From Ignavibacteriales bacterium (GTDB lineage: Bacteria; Bacteroidota; Ignavibacteria; Ignavibacteriales; Ignavibacteriaceae), in the NCBI GenBank assembly GCA_020061995.1, contig JAGUXE010000169.1:1-58411 (forward strand): DNA of 58,411 nucleotides, given 5' to 3'. The position numbers and the translations under genes were made by a program. Position 1 is the stretch's first letter. Each line of letters begins with the position of its first letter. The notes under the pieces were generated by a model. The model was given only the letters and a program-made list of their open reading frames with translations. It had not been told where the DNA came from and searched no databases. Below are positions 8,971 to 17,051 of the stretch, piece after piece.

Positions 8971-9876
8971 ATGAGAAAGTTATTTTATTTTATTCCTTTA
9001 GTATTTGCATTGTTAATAATTTCATGCGGTGACGGTGGAAAAGAGATTGATGCATCCGGTCTCTTTGAAGCTACCGAGGTAATTGTTTCAGCAGAAGCCT
9101 CCGGAAAAATAATGGATTTAAATATCCGACAAGGAGATATTATAAAAGCCAATCAAATTATCGGCTACATTGATACGGTTCAACTTCACCTAAAAAGAAT
9201 GCAGCTTTTGACAAATATAAAATCTCTCAATAACCGAATGTTAAATATTGAAAAGCAAATCGCCGTTACTAAACAACAGATAACCACAGCCTTAAAAGAA
9301 AAGGAACGATTCAGTAAATTATTTGATTCGAATGCTTCAACAAGAAAACAGGTTGATGATATCAATGCTCAAATTGCTCTCCTTGAAAAACAGTCGGATG
9401 CTCAATTATCAACAATGGGAAACAGCAATAAAAGTATAGAAGAAGATAAAACAGCTTTGCAAATTCAAGTTGAACAAATTTCCGATCAGTTAATGAAGAG
9501 TAATATTTCCGCACCTATCGATGGAACCGTATTAGTAAAATATGCTGAAAAAGGAGAACTCGCTTCATACGGCAAAGCATTATTTAAAATTGCTGATATG
9601 AGTAATATCTTTTTGCGAGCATATATTACCTCTAATCAACTTTCACAAATAGGAAACGGTGATAATGTAACAGTCTTTTCAGATTTTGGTGAAGATGAGA
9701 GACGCGAGTATGAAGGCAAAGTTGTCTGGATTTCTGACAAATCAGAATTTACACCAAAGACAATACAGACTAAAGATGAACGAGCAAATTTGGTTTATGC
9801 AATTAAAGTTGCCGTTAATAATGACGGATATTTGAAAACAGGTATGTACGGTGAATTAAAATTCAATAAGCAATGA
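8971..9876 (+). CDS. HlyD-family periplasmic adaptor lipoprotein
   Basis: A 301-residue membrane-fusion protein. The N-terminus MRKLFYFIPLVFALLIISC carries a lipobox (IISC, C19), so it is probably lipid-anchored. A split biotinyl-lipoyl domain (EATEVIVSAEASGKIMDLNI and later ISAPIDGTVLVKYAEKG) flanks a ~100-residue helical hairpin, followed by a beta-barrel domain. This is the YbhG/EmrA-like adaptor joining the ABC-2 transporter to the TolC-like duct. Its stop overlaps the next start by four bases, so translation is coupled with the ATPase gene. Confidence 0.88.
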   Translation: MRKLFYFIPLVFALLIISCGDGGKEIDASGLFEATEVIVSAEASGKIMDLNIRQGDIIKANQIIGYIDTVQLHLKRMQLLTNIKSLNNRMLNIEKQIAVTKQQITTALKEKERFSKLFDSNASTRKQVDDINAQIALLEKQSDAQLSTMGNSNKSIEEDKTALQIQVEQISDQLMKSNISAPIDGTVLVKYAEKGELASYGKALFKIADMSNIFLRAYITSNQLSQIGNGDNVTVFSDFGEDERREYEGKVVWISDKSEFTPKTIQTKDERANLVYAIKVAVNNDGYLKTGMYGELKFNKQ

Positions 9877-10778
9877 AATCTATTGAAGTAAAAAATATCT
9901 ACAGAAAGTATGGAACAGTTGAAGCACTCAACGACATTAGTTTTGATGTTGAGCATGGGGAGATTTTCGGAATAATTGGTCCGGATGGTGCCGGAAAGAC
10001 AACACTATTCCGCATTCTTACAACCTTATTACTTGCTGATAGTGGAGATGCTTCAGTCGACGGATGTGATATTGTTAAAGATTATAAATTGATTCGTAAC
10101 CGTGTCGGGTATATGCCCGGACGATTTTCACTATACCTTGATTTGAGAGTCGAGGAGAATCTAAACTTTTTCGCAACCGTCTTCAATACAACTATTGAAG
10201 AGAATTATTACTTGATTGAAGATATCTATAAGCAAATCGAACCATTCAAAAAACGTCGCGCTTCTGCACTATCGGGAGGAATGAAACAAAAGCTTGCTTT
10301 ATGCTGTGCATTAATCCATAAACCAAAAGTACTATTCCTGGATGAACCTACAACCGGTGTTGATCCCGTTTCAAGAAAAGAACTCTGGGAAATGCTAAAG
10401 AAATTGAAACAACAAGGAATCAGCATTTTAGTCTCGACTCCTTATATGGATGAAGCTGAAATGTGTGACCGCATTGCACTAATTCAAAACGGTAAGTTTC
10501 TTAAGATTGATTCCCCACAAAATATAATTAATCAGTTTGATAGTCACTTGTGGGGAGTGAGAAGCAATAATATGTATGCTCTATTAAACGATTTGCGTAA
10601 TCATCCAAAGATAAATTCATGTTACGCATTTGGTGATAGTCATCATATAACAATAAGCAATGAGGAGTTGACTATTGATGAGTTGGAAGTTTTTTTGGAG
10701 AAGAAGGGGCATAACAATGTTGAGATTGTAGCGATTAAAGCCTCTATTGAAGACTGTTTTATGGAATTAACAAACTAA
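9873..10778 (+). CDS. ABC transporter ATPase, efflux (YbhF N-half-like)
   Basis: A 301-residue cytoplasmic ATPase. Walker A is GPDGAGKTT (~residues 37-45), the signature is LSGGMKQKL, and Walker B is VLFLDEPTTGVDP; the H-loop position reads STPYMDEAEMCDR, where the usual histidine is replaced by proline-tyrosine. Together with the next gene it corresponds to the two halves of E. coli YbhF, here as separate proteins. It powers drug or cation export through the two permeases downstream. Start ATG overlaps the adaptor gene stop. Confidence 0.9.
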   Translation: MKSIEVKNIYRKYGTVEALNDISFDVEHGEIFGIIGPDGAGKTTLFRILTTLLLADSGDASVDGCDIVKDYKLIRNRVGYMPGRFSLYLDLRVEENLNFFATVFNTTIEENYYLIEDIYKQIEPFKKRRASALSGGMKQKLALCCALIHKPKVLFLDEPTTGVDPVSRKELWEMLKKLKQQGISILVSTPYMDEAEMCDRIALIQNGKFLKIDSPQNIINQFDSHLWGVRSNNMYALLNDLRNHPKINSCYAFGDSHHITISNEELTIDELEVFLEKKGHNNVEIVAIKASIEDCFMELTN

Positions 10779-10782
10779 TAAC

Positions 10783-11520
10783 ATGAAAGTAATTTCCGTA
10801 AATAATTTGACTAAGACCTTTGGCAATTTTACTGCTGTCGATAATATTTCATTCGAAGTTGAACAAGGAGAAATATTTGGTTTTCTCGGGGCAAACGGTG
10901 CAGGTAAAACTACCGCTATTCGAATGCTTTGCGGATTGAGTAAACCAACATCAGGAATAGGAATAGTTGCCGGATTCAATATCGAAAAAGAACCGGAAAA
11001 AGTAAAAACCAGTATCGGATATATGAGTCAAAAATTTTCTCTTTACGAAGATCTCAAAGTTTGGGAAAATATACGGCTATACGCCGGAATTTACGGTGTT
11101 CCGGAAAAGAATATTTCATCAAAGATTGATGAACTTCTACAAATATTGGAATTTGAAAAAGAGAGAGAAACCCTTGTTAAGTCACTTCCACTCGGTTGGA
11201 AACAGAAATTATCTTTCTCCGTTGCACTAGTTCACGATCCCAAAATTGTTTTTCTCGATGAACCAACAGGCGGTGTTGACCCTGCGACCAGGCGACAGTT
11301 CTGGGAACTTATTTATCATGCTGCTGATCGTGGTATTACTATCTTCGTAACAACACATTATATGGATGAAGCTGAATATTGTGATCGTGTTTCAATAATG
11401 GTTGACGGTAAGATTGAAGCCCTTGATTCTCCCCGCAATTTGAAAAAACAATTTACTTCAAAAAATATGGATGAAGTTTTTCAACGATTAGCTCGAAAAG
11501 CTTCAAGAAATGCCGACTGA
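10783..11520 (+). CDS. ABC transporter ATPase, efflux (YbhF C-half-like)
   Basis: A 245-residue ATPase. Walker A is GANGAGKTT, Walker B is IVFLDEPTGGVDP, and the H-loop is VTTHYMDEAEYCDR. The signature is degenerate (SLPLGWKQKLSF rather than LSGGQ), which is normal for the C-terminal half of YbhF-like ATPases. Paired with the preceding ATPase it likely makes a heterodimer with one canonical and one altered site. The gene overlaps the first permease gene by 11 bases. Confidence 0.9.
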   Translation: MKVISVNNLTKTFGNFTAVDNISFEVEQGEIFGFLGANGAGKTTAIRMLCGLSKPTSGIGIVAGFNIEKEPEKVKTSIGYMSQKFSLYEDLKVWENIRLYAGIYGVPEKNISSKIDELLQILEFEKERETLVKSLPLGWKQKLSFSVALVHDPKIVFLDEPTGGVDPATRRQFWELIYHAADRGITIFVTTHYMDEAEYCDRVSIMVDGKIEALDSPRNLKKQFTSKNMDEVFQRLARKASRNAD

Positions 11521-12628
11521 TATGAAGCAGTTTTTAATATTCATAGAAAAAGAATTTTATCATATCACACGTGATAGATGGACGATGGCGGTTCTGTTAC
11601 TCCTCCCTATTTTGATGCTTCTACTATTTGGTTATGCAATTACAACAGAAGTAAAAAATACTCGTCTTGCAGTTTATGATCCTTCGCAGGATGCAGCTAC
11701 TGAATCAATAATCAATAAACTTCAGGCAAATGATTATTTTGTTCTAACACAAATTTTGAATTCTCCTGATGAGATTGAGAAAGTTTTTCAAGAAGGTGAG
11801 ATAGGTTTAGTAGTAGTTTTCAGTGAGAGATTTTATGAAAACTTAATGCACACCGGTGAAGCTCAAGTTCAATTAATTACTGATGGAACTGATCCCAATA
11901 CTGCAACTACTCTTACAAATTATGCTATGAACATTATCTCTTCTTACAAACAAGAGATTATGAAGATCAATAATATTCCTTATCAGATTAATCCGAATAT
12001 AAAACTGCTGTATAATCCTCAAATGAAAGGGGCATACAATTTTGTCCCCGGCGTTATGGGAATGATACTGATGTTAATTTGTGCAATGATGACTTCCATT
12101 TCGATTGCACGCGAAAAGGAAATGGGAACTATGGAAATATTATTAGTCTCACCAATGAAACCGATATTTATAATTCTGTCGAAAGTAATTCCATATTTTG
12201 TTATATCTATTGTGAACTTGACAACAATCTTGTTGATATCAGTATTTATAATGGGAGTTCCGATTGCAGGAAGTTTTTTCTGGTTGATAGTACTCTCACT
12301 TCTCTATATTTTCCTTTCACTTGCATTGGGATTACTCATTTCTTCAATTGTTGATACTCAATTGATTGCTTTACTCATATCAGGAATGGCATTAATGATC
12401 CCCATTATTTTCCTCTCGGGAATGATATTCCCTGTAGAAAATATGCCGATCGGACTTCGAATAATCTCTGAAATCTTGCCGGCGAAATGGTACATCATTG
12501 CCGTAAAAAAATTAATGATAAAAGGACTTGGTATTTCCTCAATACTGCAAGAATTGTCAATACTTAGCTTAATGACTGTAGTGTTTATAGTAATCAGTCT
12601 TAGAAAATTTAAAACCAGATTAGAATAA
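11510..12628 (+). CDS. ABC-2 type permease (YbhS-like)
   Basis: A 372-residue integral membrane protein. One N-terminal membrane segment (~25-45) is followed by a ~130-residue extracytoplasmic domain and then five C-terminal membrane segments from ~residue 180. The motif MTSISIAREKEMGTMEILLV is the conserved ABC-2 coupling loop. It forms the translocation path with the next gene product. The frame begins 11 bases before the end of the ATPase gene, so the two are translationally coupled. Confidence 0.9.
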   Translation: MPTDMKQFLIFIEKEFYHITRDRWTMAVLLLLPILMLLLFGYAITTEVKNTRLAVYDPSQDAATESIINKLQANDYFVLTQILNSPDEIEKVFQEGEIGLVVVFSERFYENLMHTGEAQVQLITDGTDPNTATTLTNYAMNIISSYKQEIMKINNIPYQINPNIKLLYNPQMKGAYNFVPGVMGMILMLICAMMTSISIAREKEMGTMEILLVSPMKPIFIILSKVIPYFVISIVNLTTILLISVFIMGVPIAGSFFWLIVLSLLYIFLSLALGLLISSIVDTQLIALLISGMALMIPIIFLSGMIFPVENMPIGLRIISEILPAKWYIIAVKKLMIKGLGISSILQELSILSLMTVVFIVISLRKFKTRLE

Positions 12629-12630
12629 TC

Positions 12631-13743
12631 ATGCTCAAATTTTTAATCGAAAAAGAATTCAAACAGATAATTCGTAATCCATATTTATTACGACTTATAA
12701 TTGTATTGCCATTGATGGTATTACTGGTTCTCCCACTCGCAGCAAACTTTGAAGTAAAAAATGTTAACCTGACTATTGTGGATAATAGCCATACTCCCTA
12801 TTCAAAAAGATTAATTCAGAAAATAAGTTCATCCGGATATTTTAGAATTACAACAATTTCTACAAATTACAATGATGCATTATATAGTATTGAACAAGAT
12901 GTTGCTGATATTATTATTGAAATTCCTCCCCGGTTTGAAGAAGATTTAGTAAAAGAAAAGTTAAGTTCAATTTTAATTTCGGCAAACAGTGTGAATGGAA
13001 CAAAGGGAGGACTTGGCAGCGCATATCTTGCAGGAATTATAACCGATTTCAGCAATGAAATTCGTGAAGAGTGGATTCAATCTTCAAATAGAATTTCAAC
13101 ACCGGCATTTGAAATGGTACCTCAATATAGATATAACCCGCATTTGGAATATCCGATCTATATGGTTCCGGCATTGATGGTTATGCTTCTAACACAAATT
13201 TGCGGATTTCTACCTGCACTTAATATTGTTGCTGAAAAAGAAAAAGGGACTATTGAACAGATGAATGTTACTCCCGTTATGAAGTTTACTTTAATTTTGT
13301 CGAAATTAATTCCTTATTGGGTAATTGGATTTACGGTTTTAACTATCTGCTTTGGAGTCGCTTTTATATTTTATGGATTAGCTCCTGTCGGTTATTTATC
13401 AACCATCTATTTATTTGCATCGGTTTATGTTTTAGCAATTTCAGGACTAGGGCTCGTTGTATCAAACTATGCAAATACGATTCAGCAGGCAATGTTCATG
13501 ATGTTCTTCTTTGTTATGACGATGATTTTCTTAAGCGGGCTTTACACTCCTGTTAATAGCATGCCTGATTGGGCTCAGTTTATAAGTAGATTCAGTCCTC
13601 TGAAATATTTTATTCAGGTGATGAGATTGGTTTACTTAAAAGGAAGTTCACTATCCGATCTGTTGCCGATGTTTTTGGCATTAATCGGATTTGCAATTTT
13701 CTTTAATGCATGGGCAGTGCTCAGTTATCGAAAAAGAAGTTAG
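12631..13743 (+). CDS. ABC-2 type permease (YbhR-like)
   Basis: A 370-residue paralog of the preceding permease with the same plan: one N-terminal span, a large extracytoplasmic domain, five C-terminal spans, and the coupling loop ALNIVAEKEKGTIEQMNVTP. It follows after two bases and is the last gene of the efflux operon. The next gene runs toward it from the opposite strand with a 44-base gap. Confidence 0.9.
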   Translation: MLKFLIEKEFKQIIRNPYLLRLIIVLPLMVLLVLPLAANFEVKNVNLTIVDNSHTPYSKRLIQKISSSGYFRITTISTNYNDALYSIEQDVADIIIEIPPRFEEDLVKEKLSSILISANSVNGTKGGLGSAYLAGIITDFSNEIREEWIQSSNRISTPAFEMVPQYRYNPHLEYPIYMVPALMVMLLTQICGFLPALNIVAEKEKGTIEQMNVTPVMKFTLILSKLIPYWVIGFTVLTICFGVAFIFYGLAPVGYLSTIYLFASVYVLAISGLGLVVSNYANTIQQAMFMMFFFVMTMIFLSGLYTPVNSMPDWAQFISRFSPLKYFIQVMRLVYLKGSSLSDLLPMFLALIGFAIFFNAWAVLSYRKRS

Positions 13744-13787
13744 TTAATAAAGATGTTTTATTAAGATTATTGCCTCTACAAAAACAA

Positions 13788-15767
13788 TCAATATTTTTTA
13801 GGAATATTTAATTGGTCGCAGAGGTCATTAATCTCTTTTTTTAGTTCAATCATTTTGATTTCCCTGTCAACCATGAAATTGTTAAATCTCTCAAGTTCAT
13901 TCATTTTTCGTGCTAACTCTTTTTCCGTTTCTTTACGTGCGGAGATATCCCTTACAACCGCAAGGACTCTTCCCTCCCCACCTATCTCGGTTTTTCGAAG
14001 ACTTACTTCTACCCAGAAAGTTGAGCCATCTTTTTTTAGAGCTTGCCATTCAAAGATTTGTGATCCATGAGAAACAGCCTTTTTAATATTTGATTGTGCA
14101 TTTTCTTCCGTATAAATTGAATCTCCGGAACTTAATCTCTCAATTTTGTGACTTACAATCTCTTCCTTATTTTCATAACCGTATAATTCCAGAGCCCGCT
14201 CATTGCAATCAATAACAATTCCTGTTAAAGCATCATGAATAAAAATCGCTTCACTCGTTGAATTGAATATTTCCACAAAATTTTTCATGCTCTGTTTAAG
14301 GCTCTCATCAAGTCGCTTTTTTTCTATAATCTCCCATGTAATGTCAAAAAGATAATTAGCGATGTTCACATCTTTATTCAAGTATTCTTTCTTCTTATTA
14401 AAAAGACTTATTAAAGCTACAATAGTTCCATTTCTCAAAATGGGGATGTGCAATTCACGTGTAATTTTGATGTCGTATTTGTAGAAATATTTTTTAGGTG
14501 AATCTTCTGCCGTGTTGTTATAGAATAGTGGTTGGCTTTTTTCGACAAAGCCTGATAACAAATAATTCTTTAATATCTGTTCAGATAATGAGGAGAAATC
14601 TCTGCTTTGCAATTTGGTTTCTGTTTGACTTGATGCAGTTACAGAAATAAATTTAGTCTGAGTTGAATCAACAGAGTGAAAAAGACTAAATTCACTTCCG
14701 GTTAATATTTCAACTTCATCGAGCACTTTTGAAGTCATCTCATTAACCGAATAGCTCACTGATACTTCAAGTAATCTTAATTTGCTCTCTAAAAGTATCT
14801 TCTTTAAATGCTCTTCAGAATTGTCTCTGAAAACAAAAACAACTCCGTTATTGTGGTCGTGAAAATTATTTATGGGGGCAGATGTAAAAGTAATTGGAAC
14901 CTCATCTCCTTTTTTCGAGATGAGTAAAGTTGGTGCAACTGATTTATACTGTAAACTTTTTTGAAATACTATTTTAAGAGGATTCTCTTTTTTATCACCA
15001 CTCGATTCTTCGACGATATTAAATACCGTTTCTATTTTCTCTTCTTTCGCTTCTTCATTGCTCCATCCTGTTATCAGTTCTGCTACGGGATTGATATATT
15101 GCACATTCAAATTGCTGTCGGTTGTAATAACGCCGTCACCTATGCTATAAAGTGTTGTTTGATATAAATTCTTTTCTTCGTTAATTCTTTCTAAATAAGT
15201 TTTGTTTTCTTCCTGATCGGAAAGTACTTTCCCGATTAACATTGTAATTAAAGGATAGAATATCATCACTGAAAAAGTAATAACTTCATATGCGCTTTTA
15301 ACTGCAAGAGATGGAAGAGTAAGCATCAGCCCCATCATCACTGCACTGACAAAGAAACCGAATGAATACAAATTGAATCTAGTAGAAGGAAATTTTCCAA
15401 CTATTCGACGTTTATGAAAATAGTACCCAATTAGAAAAGAAGCCGTGATTACAAGGCTTCCTGTCAGGCTTCCACCATCACCAAGAAATATTCTAAAGAT
15501 AATTGCTGCTAACGAGGAAATAATACCTGAGATAGGTCCGAAGAAAAGAGTACACAAACTTATTACAATTGATCTTCCGTCAAAGATAACACCATGAGTA
15601 AACTTGAAAGGATAAAGCATTCCAATTATGGCAACCCCACCAAATAGAACTCCTTGCAGAATTTTTCCGGCTAATGTCTCCCTATCATATCTTGAATTAA
15701 TAAATCCGGAGAGGACACTCAAAGCTACAAGGACTGATAGATTATAGATCAAATCAATAATTATCAT
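13788..15767 (-). CDS. LytS-type 5TM sensor with PAS-GAF-PAS domains, no output domain
   Basis: A 659-residue membrane sensor. Residues 1-175 match the 5TM-5TMR_LYT sensor, including the conserved FDGRSIVISLCTLFFGPISG region (given here as its first 20 residues). PAS 1 is at ~200-320 (SIGDGVITTDSNLNVQYINP), a GAF-like region spans ~340-490, and PAS 2 is at ~505-630, ending in a PAC motif (RVLAVVRDISARKETEKEL). A short coiled coil follows and the protein stops at IPKKY. No HisKA, GGDEF, EAL or phosphatase domain follows. Either the output is a separate protein or the gene lost its kinase. The neighbour on this strand is a protease gene 270 bases upstream, with no response regulator in view. 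Confidence 0.85.
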   Translation of the reverse strand: MIIIDLIYNLSVLVALSVLSGFINSRYDRETLAGKILQGVLFGGVAIIGMLYPFKFTHGVIFDGRSIVISLCTLFFGPISGIISSLAAIIFRIFLGDGGSLTGSLVITASFLIGYYFHKRRIVGKFPSTRFNLYSFGFFVSAVMMGLMLTLPSLAVKSAYEVITFSVMIFYPLITMLIGKVLSDQEENKTYLERINEEKNLYQTTLYSIGDGVITTDSNLNVQYINPVAELITGWSNEEAKEEKIETVFNIVEESSGDKKENPLKIVFQKSLQYKSVAPTLLISKKGDEVPITFTSAPINNFHDHNNGVVFVFRDNSEEHLKKILLESKLRLLEVSVSYSVNEMTSKVLDEVEILTGSEFSLFHSVDSTQTKFISVTASSQTETKLQSRDFSSLSEQILKNYLLSGFVEKSQPLFYNNTAEDSPKKYFYKYDIKITRELHIPILRNGTIVALISLFNKKKEYLNKDVNIANYLFDITWEIIEKKRLDESLKQSMKNFVEIFNSTSEAIFIHDALTGIVIDCNERALELYGYENKEEIVSHKIERLSSGDSIYTEENAQSNIKKAVSHGSQIFEWQALKKDGSTFWVEVSLRKTEIGGEGRVLAVVRDISARKETEKELARKMNELERFNNFMVDREIKMIELKKEINDLCDQLNIPKKY

Positions 15768-16037
15768 ACTGAATTCTTACCCCCTCGAAAGGACATTGTA
15801 TTAAAAAAATGTGCCAAATTAAATTTTAATATGTGAAAATATAAAGCATAATATTTTTTTTACAAAACTAAATATTTCTTAATACTAAAAGTATTTGGGA
15901 ATAAAATATCAATTTCAAAAAGCAGGTTATCCCCTGTTCGTATTGATAAGTATTCAATAAAGATTCCATTTGATATTTCTAATAGAATTATTAGTGGAAT
16001 TGTAATTCTATCCATGAATCGAAGTTAATTGAATTTG
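15768..16037. other. AT-rich intergenic spacer
   Basis: The 270 bases between the sensor gene and the protease gene contain no open frame of note. The sequence is strongly AT-rich. It must contain the promoter of the sensor gene; I do not see a convincing TAnnTTTG box. Confidence 0.5.
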
Positions 16038-17048
16038 TTACTTTTTTACCTTTCCTATTTCTGAATAGAGATGATTCATTTTCCAGAAATCTTTTGTATT
16101 AGTTTTTAGAATCGGGGATAAGGTTATCATTCCTGTAGTACCGATACTTTTAGTTAAGGCTTTAAGTTCCAAAAGATTAGCGATTATTTCTTCATCTTTT
16201 TTGACTTCGAAACCGGCTTCTTTCATCAATAAAATCCCTTTGGCTTTTATAGAAAGCTGAATATAAATTTGAATATAGCCGAGGATATCAACTAAAACAT
16301 CATTCGGAAATCTCTCCTTAATAGAAATTAAATATTGTCCGGCACGCGTCTTTTTGAATTCACCTTTTTTGATCATCATCAACAGATTAATTTCAGAATC
16401 AAACTGCTCGTCCAGCCAATCTCGAAGAGATTTCTCGCTTTTATTGAAAATTGCAATTATTACAATAGGTAGTAAACTTATTTGTAAAATAGTTTGTAAC
16501 ATCGGTGAAAGTAAGAAATTATTAAATAGAACATGAATAATAATTCCGGAAAGTAGTCCCATCAGTAAAAACTGAATTTTTATTTTTGAAAGTTTACCGA
16601 TAAAATTTTGAGAGACCACTGCTGCAATGCCGGTTGCCGTCCCGTGCATGATTGCTGTTCCAAACCCTCTAATTATCCAGAGCATAATGCTTTCTTCACC
16701 AAGTTGGTTGAAGTAATAAATATTTTCTATAACACTGAAACCTGCACCCACGGCAAAACCGACAATAAGTGAATCAGCTAAAAAACCCAATCTATTTTTG
16801 TAAAACATGAAAGCAACAAACAAATATTTTAGTATTTCCTCAATTACCGGAGCTCCTAATCCCGTTACTATCTTTTCATCAAACACCTTAAATAAAAGAC
16901 TATTCAGAGGATAAGCCACTATTGCTGCCAAAAAACCCCACAATATTACAACTACAATAATTAATGGTTTTAAAAGTTTAAATGTATCCAACGAATATAG
17001 AAGAAGTAGAAAAAATAATACCGGGAGAATGCTAACAAGTAACTCCAT
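16038..17048 (-). CDS. PrsW-like intramembrane metalloprotease (CAAX/PrsW superfamily)
   Basis: A 336-residue protein with about eight predicted membrane spans in the first 200 residues. The PrsW motifs are visible: PVIEEILKYLFVAFMF (EExxK), a second motif GAGFSVIENIYYF (FxxxE), and histidines in MHGTATGIAAVV and IIHVLFNNF. The C-terminal ~130 residues are soluble. PrsW of Bacillus cleaves an anti-sigma factor; the substrate here is unknown. The gene starts three bases after the stop of the large upstream gene, so the two are probably co-transcribed and functionally linked at the envelope. Confidence 0.82.
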   Translation of the reverse strand: MELLVSILPVLFFLLLLYSLDTFKLLKPLIIVVVILWGFLAAIVAYPLNSLLFKVFDEKIVTGLGAPVIEEILKYLFVAFMFYKNRLGFLADSLIVGFAVGAGFSVIENIYYFNQLGEESIMLWIIRGFGTAIMHGTATGIAAVVSQNFIGKLSKIKIQFLLMGLLSGIIIHVLFNNFLLSPMLQTILQISLLPIVIIAIFNKSEKSLRDWLDEQFDSEINLLMMIKKGEFKKTRAGQYLISIKERFPNDVLVDILGYIQIYIQLSIKAKGILLMKEAGFEVKKDEEIIANLLELKALTKSIGTTGMITLSPILKTNTKDFWKMNHLYSEIGKVKK

Positions 17049-17051
17049 TAT

